Positions 27,610-36,710 of a stretch of DNA of 64,000 nucleotides are shown here, piece by piece. Position 1 is the first letter of the stretch, and each line of letters starts with the position of its first letter. The stretch is taken from assembly GCA_938007995.1 (NCBI GenBank), contig CALLLW010000036.1, forward strand, positions 78,460-142,459, in the 5' to 3' direction. Position numbers and translations under genes: made by a program. The stretch is from an uncultured Granulosicoccaceae bacterium. Its GTDB lineage: Bacteria > Pseudomonadota > Gammaproteobacteria > Granulosicoccales > Granulosicoccaceae. Below the pieces are notes generated by a model. It was not told where the DNA came from and ran no database searches. It saw only the letters and a program-made list of their open reading frames with translations.

Positions 27610-27640
27610 AAGCGCGAGCTTCAGATTGATGCCCGCGCTT
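27610..27640 (-). terminator. Probable terminator of the DUF533 gene
   Basis: AAGCGCG at 27610-27616 pairs with CGCGCTT at 27634-27640, and the stem can extend by two pairs past one mismatch. Read on the minus strand it is followed by TTAAATTTTC. It sits 32 bp after the stop of the DUF533 gene and could also stop SDR transcripts. Confidence 0.55.
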
Positions 27641-27671
27641 GATGCCGGTTAGTGCAAATTAGCTACGCGAG

Positions 27672-28424
27672 TTAGCTATATAAGGCTGGCACACCCAGCT
27701 TCGCGTGAATTGCATTGCTGGTCGCGTGGTCAATATTCAGACCTTTCGCCAGCTTGTCCAGATACTGCGCCTCTTCCTGGGTATCCAGATCTATAGCAAG
27801 CAATGACATCAGGTAAACCTGTTGCTCCATGCCTTTTGGAACCGTGGGAATAAACTGCTCGACGGAAGTCGGGTTGGCCATTTCGTTACGAATAAAAGCC
27901 GCTTCCGCTTCGCCAATCTCACCTAGATTACCGGTGATTTTTTGCTGTTCGGCCTCATCAATCTGACCATCAGCACGAGCCGCCATTAACATAGCGCGCA
28001 GCATAAGTTCCGCCTGCTGCTCTGCAGTCGGATCGGGCTCAGGCTCCTGCCCTGCCAGTGCATTGTTGAACAGATCACCAAACCCACCTTGCTGCGGTTG
28101 CTGTGGCGCCTGCTGCTGCCCGGCTTGCGCACCACCGCCCAGAGACTCAAGCAGCCCGCCCAAACCACCGGCCGCCGCTCCGCCTTGCTGGCCACCCTGC
28201 TGGCCGCTCAGCAAACTGCCGAGACCACCTGCAAGACCACCACCTGCACCTCCACCGCCAAGCGCTCCGCCCAAGCCACCAGAACCGCCACCGGCCTTAC
28301 CGAGGGCGCCACCTAACAAACCACCCAGACCACCGCCAGCACCACCGCCTTTCAGCGCGCCACTGACGCCTTTGGCGACCATCGCACCTACTGCAACTTT
28401 TGCCAATGTACTGACCAAACTCAT
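27672..28424 (-). CDS. DUF533 (YebE-like) Gly-rich protein
   Basis: A 250-residue protein with two parts. Residues ~20-130 are extremely rich in Gly, Ala and Gln (repeated GGLGGLLGG-type units). Residues ~130-250 form a TerB-like helical domain of the DUF533/YebE family (ELMLRAMLMAARADGQID, then EQFIPTVPKG). A hydrophobic stretch near the N-terminus (VSTLAKVAVGAMVAKGV) suggests membrane association. Function is unknown in the family. The Pro-rich plus-strand frames opposite the Gly-rich part are artefacts of composition. Confidence 0.8.
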   Translation of the reverse strand: MSLVSTLAKVAVGAMVAKGVSGALKGGGAGGGLGGLLGGALGKAGGGSGGLGGALGGGGAGGGLAGGLGSLLSGQQGGQQGGAAAGGLGGLLESLGGGAQAGQQQAPQQPQQGGFGDLFNNALAGQEPEPDPTAEQQAELMLRAMLMAARADGQIDEAEQQKITGNLGEIGEAEAAFIRNEMANPTSVEQFIPTVPKGMEQQVYLMSLLAIDLDTQEEAQYLDKLAKGLNIDHATSNAIHAKLGVPALYS

Positions 28425-28575
28425 ATTTTGTCCTCGTTATAGAAATAAACGCTGATTCCAGCGATACCAATATGTATGTTGAAGCACAGCATCCTACAAC
28501 GCAAGCAATGTAATAAACTGTGCCATACTCGTTGCTCATTACCGGGCACATCCGCATACCGCAGTCATACAGATC

Positions 28576-29763
28576 ATGCCAATACAGTTCGAAAAATCTT
28601 TTACCCAGCAAGAACCTATTCCTGAAACGGCAATAGCCAAAGCAGTCGATGTAATGCGCTCAGGCAAACTCCATCGTTACAACACAGCACCGGGAGAGGA
28701 GTCTGAAGTTGCACGGCTGGAAAAAGAATTTGCCGATTCGCTCGGTGTGAATTTTTGCCTTGCCTGTGCATCAGGCGGTTATGCAATGCATATCGCTCTA
28801 AAGGCTTGTGGCGCAAAACCGGGTGAAACCGTCATCACCAACGCATTCACTTTAGCACCAGTGCCAGGAGCCATCGACAATGCGGGCTGCAAAGCCGCGT
28901 TGGTGGAAATTGACAACAACTACTGTGTTGATCTAAAGCATCTCGAACAGGTCATGCGGCAAACCGACAGTAAATTTTTTCTGATGTCGCACATGCGAGG
29001 CCACCTGGCAGACATGGATGCAGTGACACACCTGTGCAACACATACAACGTATCACTCATTGAAGACTGCGCACATACCATGGGCGCCAGCTGGAACGGC
29101 AAACCATCAGGCAGTTTCGGACGCGCCGCCTGCTTTAGCACACAAACCTACAAGCATATTAACAGCGGCGAAGGGGGATTCCTTACCACCAATGATGATG
29201 AAGTTATGGCAAAAGCCATTATCCACTCCGGTTCCTACATGCTGTATGAAAGACACGGCACCGTGCCAGAACCATCCGTTTTTGACGACATCAAACTCGA
29301 TACGCCGAATTACAGCGGCAGAATGGACAACCTGCGTGCGGTGATTCTCAGGGAACAATTAAAAGAGCTCAGCGTTAACTGCAAACGCTGGAATCAACTA
29401 TACACAGCAGCGGAAGCAGGCTTGAGAAAAAGCAATGCAATCACTCTTTCAGAAAGACCTGCTGCAGAAACCTATGTGGGCAGCAGCATCCAGTTTCGTG
29501 TTGATGCATTGGAAAACGCACAGGATTTTATTGAAAAATGTGCTGCACGTGGTGTAGAACTCAAGTGGTTTGGCAATAAGGAACCACACGGCTTTACCAG
29601 TCGCTATGACAGTTGGCGCTATCTGGGCAATTCAACCGTATTGCCCAATACGCTGAATATACTGGACCGCACTTTTGATATGAGATTGCCACTGACTTTC
29701 AACAAAGACGATATGCAAACTATCACAGAGATCATTGTTGAAGAAGTCACTCATTCTGTTTAA
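28576..29763 (+). CDS. DegT/DnrJ/EryC1/StrS family aminotransferase
   Basis: A 395-residue PLP-dependent enzyme of the family that builds amino sugars and related compounds. The PLP Lys is in STQTYKHINSGEGGF, and IEDCAHTMGA holds the conserved Asp. ASGGYAMHIAL matches the phosphate-binding part. Members act on nucleotide sugars or other keto compounds; no sugar-nucleotide genes are adjacent, so the substrate is unknown. The ATG lacks a clear Shine-Dalgarno. Divergent from the DUF533 gene with 151 bp between. Confidence 0.87.
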   Translation: MPIQFEKSFTQQEPIPETAIAKAVDVMRSGKLHRYNTAPGEESEVARLEKEFADSLGVNFCLACASGGYAMHIALKACGAKPGETVITNAFTLAPVPGAIDNAGCKAALVEIDNNYCVDLKHLEQVMRQTDSKFFLMSHMRGHLADMDAVTHLCNTYNVSLIEDCAHTMGASWNGKPSGSFGRAACFSTQTYKHINSGEGGFLTTNDDEVMAKAIIHSGSYMLYERHGTVPEPSVFDDIKLDTPNYSGRMDNLRAVILREQLKELSVNCKRWNQLYTAAEAGLRKSNAITLSERPAAETYVGSSIQFRVDALENAQDFIEKCAARGVELKWFGNKEPHGFTSRYDSWRYLGNSTVLPNTLNILDRTFDMRLPLTFNKDDMQTITEIIVEEVTHSV

Positions 29764-29815
29764 ACGCAAGGCTGCTTTCTAATAACTTTATTCACGCACG
29801 AGTAGATTGCAACCA

Positions 29816-31204
29816 CTAACAATCAGAAATCTCCTCTAGACTTCTAACTACACAGTCTGCATCGATAAGCTTGGGATCACGCGTCAGGATGACCTTGACC
29901 ATATCATCCCAGTCCGGATACATATCTGTGATTCTCTGATTAACCTCTTCTGCCTTTAAAGAAATCGAATCCTGCGAAACTGTCAACAACAACTCCTGAG
30001 GCAGATCATCTAGTAACAATTGACCCAGACCATAAGCGAGCAGATCAGGATTGGTTTGACTACTCTGCAAACTGTTAACAAACGGCACCACAGCGCGCAA
30101 AACCTCCTGATCATCCAGGTTACCCGGTTTAAATTTCCGGTAAGTATCTTCAATTATTCGATAAGCCTTGGGCGCAGACTTATGACTTACATTTGCATTC
30201 ACGCCAAACACTCTTACAGTTCGACTGAAATTGGCAAGACTGGCATCGAGCTTTTCTGACTCAGGCAGCTCATCTGCGGTCGCTTGTAACAAACGACTGT
30301 CTTTACCCTTACCGTAGGCGCTAACAGCAACAACATCAGCGATCTCACCACCTACCCGACTCGCTGGTAATAATCCAAGAACTGCAATCAACGTCGCAGG
30401 TGCAGATTTGTCATGAATCAGAATAGTCTGCCCGGTATTCAATCGCCGCAAAACAGGCTTGTCAGCAGACTTTGAAACCGGTAATCCATCTAACAGTTGA
30501 TCAACAACTTCAGCCGCCGTGGCAGCATCAATCGCACCGGCAACAGCCACGGTCACCTCTTGTGTGGTGAAGGTTTCTCTATGCCAGCGTTTAATGTTAT
30601 CGATAGAAATTGATGTGATGGTGCTTTCCACCGGGTTATTGTTCCAGTAGTCAGTAAAGGTAGACTCACCAAGCAACGTTCTTCTGGCAGCACTCCAGAG
30701 AATCGACGAACGTTCTGATAGCTGCGACTCAACCCGCTTTCGTTTCGCATCTCGCAACGCATCAAAGCGAAAATCATCAAGCAATGGCTCGCGCAGTACA
30801 TCGTTAATGATGTCGACAGTCTGATCAAGCGTTTCCGGAGCCGATGAAAAAGAACCATAGATATGGTCAGGTGAAGCTCGAAGAGATGCGCTGCTGCCAA
30901 GCGCCGTTATATCCTGTTGAATTTTTTTCGCCGTTCGATCACCAGCCCCGCCGGACGACATCAGCTCCACCCCGAGCGTGCTGGCTGCAGGCAAGCCGGA
31001 TGTATGAGCAAAATCGTTTGGCCAGATCACATGTACAGAAACACGCCCGGCATTCGGCATGTAGGCGAGCGAGAACCGCTGCCCATTCTCAGTCACGTGC
31101 TCAGATAAATCCGTTATATTGCCCACCGGCTCCTGAGGCACCGTTGCACAGGCCGTAAACAACAATACAACTGCTGAGAAATATTTGATGGTTTTATTAT
31201 TCAT
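29816..31204 (-). CDS. M16 (insulinase-like) lipoprotein without the zinc motif
   Basis: A 462-residue exported protein with a lipobox (LFTAC) in its signal peptide. Its sequence follows the M16 peptidase fold of two related halves. The conserved N-terminal zinc motif HxxEH, expected in the first helix after the strand IWPNDFAHTSG, is absent; only one His remains, as in the non-catalytic partner subunits of M16 dimers. It may therefore be a partner or a regulator rather than a peptidase. No catalytic M16 gene is adjacent. The family match is moderate. Confidence 0.65.
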   Translation of the reverse strand: MNNKTIKYFSAVVLLFTACATVPQEPVGNITDLSEHVTENGQRFSLAYMPNAGRVSVHVIWPNDFAHTSGLPAASTLGVELMSSGGAGDRTAKKIQQDITALGSSASLRASPDHIYGSFSSAPETLDQTVDIINDVLREPLLDDFRFDALRDAKRKRVESQLSERSSILWSAARRTLLGESTFTDYWNNNPVESTITSISIDNIKRWHRETFTTQEVTVAVAGAIDAATAAEVVDQLLDGLPVSKSADKPVLRRLNTGQTILIHDKSAPATLIAVLGLLPASRVGGEIADVVAVSAYGKGKDSRLLQATADELPESEKLDASLANFSRTVRVFGVNANVSHKSAPKAYRIIEDTYRKFKPGNLDDQEVLRAVVPFVNSLQSSQTNPDLLAYGLGQLLLDDLPQELLLTVSQDSISLKAEEVNQRITDMYPDWDDMVKVILTRDPKLIDADCVVRSLEEISDC

Positions 31205-31334
31205 CGCAGTATTCTATCAGCTTGATTGAACGCTTCTACGACCGAACCTTAATGAAACAAACCGATAGAGCTACGCAGGTGACTAATAAAAAATCAGCAC
31301 CACAGTTGCGTAAGTGAGAGAGTGCCGGTGTGGG

Positions 31335-33251
31335 TTAACTGGCCGCCGTGGCGTTCTGCCACACATCAATTATCTCACTGTAGTTTTTCTCCACAGCTTT
31401 GATCAGCTCGGCATCAGTGGATTTTCCGGCAAGCCAATGTTGAGCAGGTTTGCTGAAGATGGTCCTTCCAACCGCAAAACCCTTAACCAACTCCTTACCC
31501 CGGAACGCCGAAAATCCTTGCGCAAGCTCTGCCGCTGGTGCATCAAGACCCAGCACCACGATACCGCAGCAATGCGGCAGACGCTGTTCTATGTGCTCGC
31601 AGATTTGCGTAGCGCGGTCAGCACTGACGCAAGGAATCTTCCACCAGTCCGGCCTGACTCCTGTATTGATTAAATGCTCAATCGATCGATACAGGGATTC
31701 ACCTATATCTATAGTTTCCTCAGATGGTGGAATAATCTCAAGCAGAAACTGATGACCACTAACACAACAACTCTTGTACAACTCAAGAATCTTTTCATCC
31801 TGGTCCTGTCGCAGCGCCTCTTCATCAGCAGCACTGTAAAACACCAGGCACTTCACCACCTGTTCCTGCGGCCATGACAATAATCTTGAACCAATACTTG
31901 CTTCACCCTCAAACCGCAACGGTCGAGAACCCGGCACTTCAACAGGCCGCCCAATCCAGGTATCGCTGCCGGTTGCTGCGTTAAGAACATCCTGACCATA
32001 ACGATCATCACATAAAATACCTCCACAATCATGTAGCTTGCGCTGATCGATCACGTTGTTGGTCGCGGTAAGCAGTAGCGACTTTAATTCATCAATGCGA
32101 GACAATTCTGCACCACAAGCCTCCGTCAAATCTTCCAGTTGCACACGATGATCAAACGCATGGATAAATAGTTTGTGCCACTGCTTTGGCCATGTGGTCA
32201 CCCGGTGAAGATAGGTAAGCTCGGTATCTTCATCAGGGCGCTCAATACTATCGCTGCTAGCAAGGTAGTAATCCAGTTCCGGTTTAGTCGGCATGGCAGG
32301 CGTACAACCGTGGCGAGACACCACCAATGCACCGCAAGCATTGGCGTATCGCAGTGCCTGCTCATAGCCTTCATCATTCAGCCAGCCTCTTAAAAAGCCG
32401 GATATAAATGCATCTCCCGCCCCCAGCACATTCAACACATCTACTGTTACACCCTTAACTGTCACCCCGTTGTCGAGATCTTCAGGAATCTCACCTTCGT
32501 AAACACTTGCCCCATAGGGACCACGCTTTAAAACCAACACAGCGTGAGTTACTGATCTTATATTTTTTAAGGCCTGTAAAGTGTCCGTACTGCCCCCGGC
32601 AATATGCACCTCTTCTTCGGTGCCAACCACCAGATCAAATTCCGGCAGGATACTTTGCAGATGAGCAGTTACCGAATCACTGGCAATAAAACGCGTTTCA
32701 CCATCACCTTTGCTTGTCAGCCCCCACAACACCGGCCGATAATCAATATCCAGCACAGTTTTAACCGACGCTGCACGAGCCAGACTTAAAGCCTTTTTAG
32801 AGGTATTAAGAATATGATCTGTAGAGAGGTGGGTTCCAGTTATCAGTAGTGCTTTGCTGCTTTCGATAAAGCTGCCATCAATGTCATCAACACTAATAGC
32901 CATGTCAGCACAGTTCTCCCGATAAAAGATCAAGGGGAAAGTATCCTGATCCTTTATGCCCAGCACCACCAGTGCAGTCAGCCGTTCCGGATCAGTAACA
33001 ACACAACGGGTATCAACACCCTCACGCTGCAACTGTTCACGAATAAACTCCCCCATCTGTTCATCACCAACACGGGTAATTAGTGCAGTGCGTAATCCCA
33101 TACGCGAAGAGCAACAAGCGATGTTGGTTGACGAGCCACCAATATACTTGGCAAAGCTCGCGACATCCTCCAGCCGACTCCCCACTTGCTGCGCATAAAA
33201 GTCCACACCCGCCCTGCCGAGACAGATCAAATCGAGTTTCTTTACAGTCAT
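31335..33251 (-). CDS. iolC: 5-dehydro-2-deoxygluconokinase IolC with C-terminal DUF2090 domain
   Basis: A 638-residue fusion. Residues 1-~330 are a PfkB-type sugar kinase (IGGSSTNIACC substrate loop, GTEEEV, and the catalytic Asp in NVLGAGDAF). This matches IolC, which phosphorylates 5-dehydro-2-deoxygluconate in myo-inositol breakdown. Residues ~340-638 are a DUF2090 domain, proposed in such fusions to carry the following aldolase step (IolJ-like). This two-domain form is known in proteobacteria. No other iol gene is in the window, so the pathway is elsewhere or incomplete. Confidence 0.88.
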   Translation of the reverse strand: MTVKKLDLICLGRAGVDFYAQQVGSRLEDVASFAKYIGGSSTNIACCSSRMGLRTALITRVGDEQMGEFIREQLQREGVDTRCVVTDPERLTALVVLGIKDQDTFPLIFYRENCADMAISVDDIDGSFIESSKALLITGTHLSTDHILNTSKKALSLARAASVKTVLDIDYRPVLWGLTSKGDGETRFIASDSVTAHLQSILPEFDLVVGTEEEVHIAGGSTDTLQALKNIRSVTHAVLVLKRGPYGASVYEGEIPEDLDNGVTVKGVTVDVLNVLGAGDAFISGFLRGWLNDEGYEQALRYANACGALVVSRHGCTPAMPTKPELDYYLASSDSIERPDEDTELTYLHRVTTWPKQWHKLFIHAFDHRVQLEDLTEACGAELSRIDELKSLLLTATNNVIDQRKLHDCGGILCDDRYGQDVLNAATGSDTWIGRPVEVPGSRPLRFEGEASIGSRLLSWPQEQVVKCLVFYSAADEEALRQDQDEKILELYKSCCVSGHQFLLEIIPPSEETIDIGESLYRSIEHLINTGVRPDWWKIPCVSADRATQICEHIEQRLPHCCGIVVLGLDAPAAELAQGFSAFRGKELVKGFAVGRTIFSKPAQHWLAGKSTDAELIKAVEKNYSEIIDVWQNATAAS

Positions 33252-33684
33252 TAGCCAGTCTCAGAGGGGTTAACGCAGAAATACTAAAGAATCAGATAGC
33301 TCAATGCAAAAATGTTTGCCCGGTACAACGCTCAAGCCTGAACAGATGTGTACACGCCAATAAGTCTAAATCCGCTGATGAGATAAAATCTGTAACCGCC
33401 TGATAATTTGTGAATTCCCAAATCAGACATTAGATAAATTAAAAAGAACCTTACAAAATTAAAACAACCACCCGGCAATAGAGCTTTATCGTACAGCACA
33501 TAAACAAGCTGGTAGCTACATCGAGGATTCCATATTCAGTGTTTTCAGAACCAGTCTTCGGTCTGCACCAGAGAAGAAGCCAGGGGAAATTGCAACTCAG
33601 ACAGGAGCACAGTTGCCCGGCATTGGAGCGATTCGTGCTCGGACCTTGCACTTTGCCGCATTGTGATACAGGTATAGGGAATTT
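33252..33684. other. Intergenic region
   Basis: About 430 bp, fairly AT-rich, between divergent iolC and the GSCFA gene. No gene, RNA or clear regulatory palindrome was recognised. Confidence 0.4.
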
Positions 33685-34661
33685 ATGAAAATTAGCGGCG
33701 ATGAAGCTTTAAAAAATGCGTTTCGTACGAAAGGCGTCAATCGTTTTCCAGAGCAAGAGGATGAAAAACGAGTTCGTAGCGGGAGACTATTTCCGTCCGT
33801 AACGCCAGGATTCACCATACAGCCTGGTAGTACCATATTTACTGTAGGCTCGTGTTTTGCGCGCAACATCGAAGCAGCGCTGCAACCTTATTTTAAAATC
33901 CCACTATGGATTTCTCCTGCCCCAAAGAAGAATTTCCAGGGCGTGCAAACGGTTTGTTAAACGAGTTCAATCCGGCTTGCATGGCGCAAAGACTGACCTG
34001 GGCATCAGAGAACTTTGATACCTCAACGCTGGAAGACACACTGCAAGGTACAGAAGATATGTGCATAGACCTGCATCTATCGGGCGGACGGTCAGTAACG
34101 AAAACGCGTGCGAGAGAGAGGCGACGGGAAATTGACAAAGTCTATTCTGAACTAACCACCTGCGATACTTTAGTACTGACACTCGGCCTGATTGAATGCT
34201 GGTACGACATGGAGACTGAGCTCTATCTGAACCGAAACCCGGGTCCAAATGTAATAAGAGCTAACCCTACTCGATATCAGTTTGACATTCTGGAAGCAGT
34301 AGAAAGCTTTGAGTTGCTCGCCAAAAGCATCAGCGCAGTGCTGGCTGCGGGTGTTAAAAATGTACTGGTTACCGTTTCACCTGTACCACTGCAAACAACT
34401 TTCTCCGGAATGGATGCGGTAGTGGCAAATAGTCACTCGAAGGCGGTACTAAGAACCGTCGCGAATATGTTGGTTAATGAATTTGGCGAGCAAATGGATT
34501 ATTTTCCAAGCTATGAAATTGTCACGTCAGGCGGCCTGAGTTCTTATTATGAAGACAATGTTCACGTGCTGCCAGAGGTCATTACCGAAATTGTAGATGA
34601 TCTGACTACCTTGTATTTCCCTGATATAAAAGACAGCGACAAGGCTGAAGCAACAGGATAA
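33685..34661 (+). pseudogene. GSCFA-domain protein, frameshifted
   Basis: The N-terminal frame (33685-33960) contains FTVGSCFARNIEAALQP, the signature giving the GSCFA family its name. The continuation lies in another frame (open from 33906 to 34661), with DFSCPKEEFPGRANGLLNEF, LTLGLIECWYD and the terminal DNVHVLPEV. The join falls near 33900-33906, where one missing base (CCAACT to CCACT, for example) would restore KIPTMDFS and a ~325-residue protein. GSCFA proteins are SGNH-like hydrolases linked to polysaccharide modification. It could be a real inactivating mutation or a sequencing error. A GGGAA-type site precedes the ATG. Confidence 0.8.
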
Positions 34662-35068
34662 TTTTACTACGGCAATGTCTGTTAACAGCCAGGGTAGGTT
34701 CCCTATCGTGCGTGGTTACCAACAGTATCGGATCTCCCGGAGATCCGTCACTTCTGGTGGGTCACACCGTAGCCAGGTTAACATCGCCCTCGTGATGTGC
34801 ACTTTATTCTCCGAGCAAGAGACACAGACAACTGCCTTTAGTGCATCCGGTGCATCCGGTGCATCCGGTGCATAGTGGACTTACCGAGACACGTATCGCG
34901 CTTACTCGGCCGATAGGCCATACCCACTGACACAGACTCGCGGCAATTAAACACAAATCGGTTCAATGTGTTTTGGCAACGAGATCGCAATACAAAGATA
35001 ACCATAGCCGAACACGCTCTCCCTGATTCAAGAACAATCAACCACCTGATCTTTTGTACCTGAAGACT
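34662..35068. other. Intergenic region with a 9-bp tandem repeat
   Basis: About 400 bp between the convergent GSCFA gene and the GlyGly-CTERM gene. Apart from the tandem repeat at 34841-34873, nothing was recognised. Confidence 0.45.
34841..34873. repeat. Tandem repeat, 9-bp unit GTGCATCCG, 3.7 copies
   Basis: Three perfect GTGCATCCG units and a partial fourth. It is a multiple of three but lies outside any recognised gene. Slippage-prone and likely to vary between strains. Confidence 0.85.
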
Positions 35069-36502
35069 CTACATTTCTCGTCTGAAGTATTTTCCGAGCG
35101 CAACCAATGACAACGTCATAAACAGCAGCTCCAGTACGTGAAGCGAACCACCTCCGTCACGGCCTGACTCCGCTTCTGGCACCTGCGCTGATTCAAGATC
35201 AGCGCTTCGTGTTGCCAGCACAGCTTGATTAGATTCGTAGTCAGCACAAAATGTATCTGGCCCTGTAAGCTGAAAGCGAGGTTCGTCAATACCACCTTTG
35301 GAAATAACAGATATTCCATCGGCACCCTGCTCCATAGACAGAAACAGTGTTTCGACTTCACCGCCGATCAACGCCGGGTCAAACGGAAATCGGTAACGTG
35401 TGCCTTCACTCCAGGTGCCATCGTAACTACGGATTGAATGACTGACATCCGGTAGCAGCGTTGTATCTGTATTGTCCCACTCACTATGACTTCCAGCCGA
35501 AATCAGCATTGCCCCTGCACCAGCATCATCACTGACATTCATCGTAAGTGCGGCAGAAGTAGCGGTTGCCGGCACGGCTGATAAGTTGAATTTTAACAGC
35601 GCTAACTGACCGGCGCCGTTAACCTGTAGATCGCCGCTCGCTCCGATCTGATTATTATCAACGTTGACAGCACTCAACGGACTTAGCGAGATAACACCAT
35701 TGTTGCACGCTCCTGCTTCAGCCAGATTAGCGGGAATCTGCCATGGGTTCACAGGTTGAACAGCAGGCACATCGGTAGTTGCCATTTCTGTCTCAGTAGT
35801 ATCTGGCGTACCATTTTGCTTTGGTTCTGGTTCTGGTTCTGGCTCCGGCGCAGATAGTGGCGCAATACTCACAACGTTCGGCTCATCACCCGTGTGAGGT
35901 GACTGAGGTGCATTGGTAAACACACCATCGTTAAAGTTGACCTGGTCGTATTTGAAAAGTGCAAACCGGTCAAGCACATGACCGTGTGATCGCCCGGCTA
36001 TTTGTAACGTATGATCGCCAGCGGTAAAGTGCTGGCGTATTACTTCACCAACATGATCAACGGTTACCGTCCGCCACGACCATGCATTAATCTGGTTCAT
36101 AAAGCCTTTGGTCCAGCCACTTAGCGGGTGCTCCCCGTCAATGTTACTTCCTGTTGGGAATCTCACCCATGAATCATTGGCTTCGGTACCGTTGGTCCCT
36201 TCACCAATACGACTGCGCCACCTGAATTCATAGTTACCGGGCGTATTGATCGTAAAGTGATAGGTGATCGCACCGGGTTCAGCTCTTTGCCCGCCTGTCG
36301 TACCCGGGCGAGTCCACAGGTACGCCGCACTTCCCGTAAACCCCGGAAATTCATTGGTTTCGTGCCAGTCTGTAACAGCAGCGACACTTTCTATTTCTAC
36401 AATGAGCCTGCCGTTTTGTTCAACAAAAACAGTGTCAGCAACTGCTACTCCAGTGTTAAGTAGTGTCAGTGACAGGACGGTGTTGTAAAAATGCTTATTC
36501 AT
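35069..36502 (-). CDS. Exported protein with N-terminal carbohydrate-binding-like domain and GlyGly-CTERM tail
   Basis: A 477-residue product with a signal peptide (cleavage near VAVA-DTVFVEQ). The first ~190 residues resemble the beta-sandwich found at the C-terminus of GH115 enzymes (VFVEQNGRLIVEIESV, YHFTINTPGNYEFRWRSR). An acidic Pro/Glu linker and a second beta-rich domain follow. The C-terminus has GGGSLHVLELLF, one hydrophobic helix and a basic end, the GlyGly-CTERM type processed by rhombosortase. That suggests export through type II secretion and surface retention. No catalytic domain was seen; role unknown. Confidence 0.65.
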   Translation of the reverse strand: MNKHFYNTVLSLTLLNTGVAVADTVFVEQNGRLIVEIESVAAVTDWHETNEFPGFTGSAAYLWTRPGTTGGQRAEPGAITYHFTINTPGNYEFRWRSRIGEGTNGTEANDSWVRFPTGSNIDGEHPLSGWTKGFMNQINAWSWRTVTVDHVGEVIRQHFTAGDHTLQIAGRSHGHVLDRFALFKYDQVNFNDGVFTNAPQSPHTGDEPNVVSIAPLSAPEPEPEPEPKQNGTPDTTETEMATTDVPAVQPVNPWQIPANLAEAGACNNGVISLSPLSAVNVDNNQIGASGDLQVNGAGQLALLKFNLSAVPATATSAALTMNVSDDAGAGAMLISAGSHSEWDNTDTTLLPDVSHSIRSYDGTWSEGTRYRFPFDPALIGGEVETLFLSMEQGADGISVISKGGIDEPRFQLTGPDTFCADYESNQAVLATRSADLESAQVPEAESGRDGGGSLHVLELLFMTLSLVALGKYFRREM

Positions 36503-36710
36503 CAGAATTCCGCTTCAGATAGACGATCGCTTTACGCACTTATCAAGTGGCGGCGAGTGTTCCATTTAGCTTTAGCGAAACGAGATAGATATCACACTAT
36601 TTACTGACTTCGGCCGCAACAGAGTTGCAGCTAGTTACGACAAGATAGAAAAAAATGATTCTTGCTTATCCTCATAACCCGGGCTCAACGCTTAAAGACG
36701 GCTTAAACCT

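Noticed and set aside
28063..28455. Plus-strand Pro-rich open frames
   Set aside because: Complement of the Gly-rich part of the DUF533 gene. Pro/Ala codons arise from composition alone.
34841..34873. Tandem repeats as a short CRISPR-like array
   Set aside because: The 9-bp units have no spacers; this is a simple tandem repeat.
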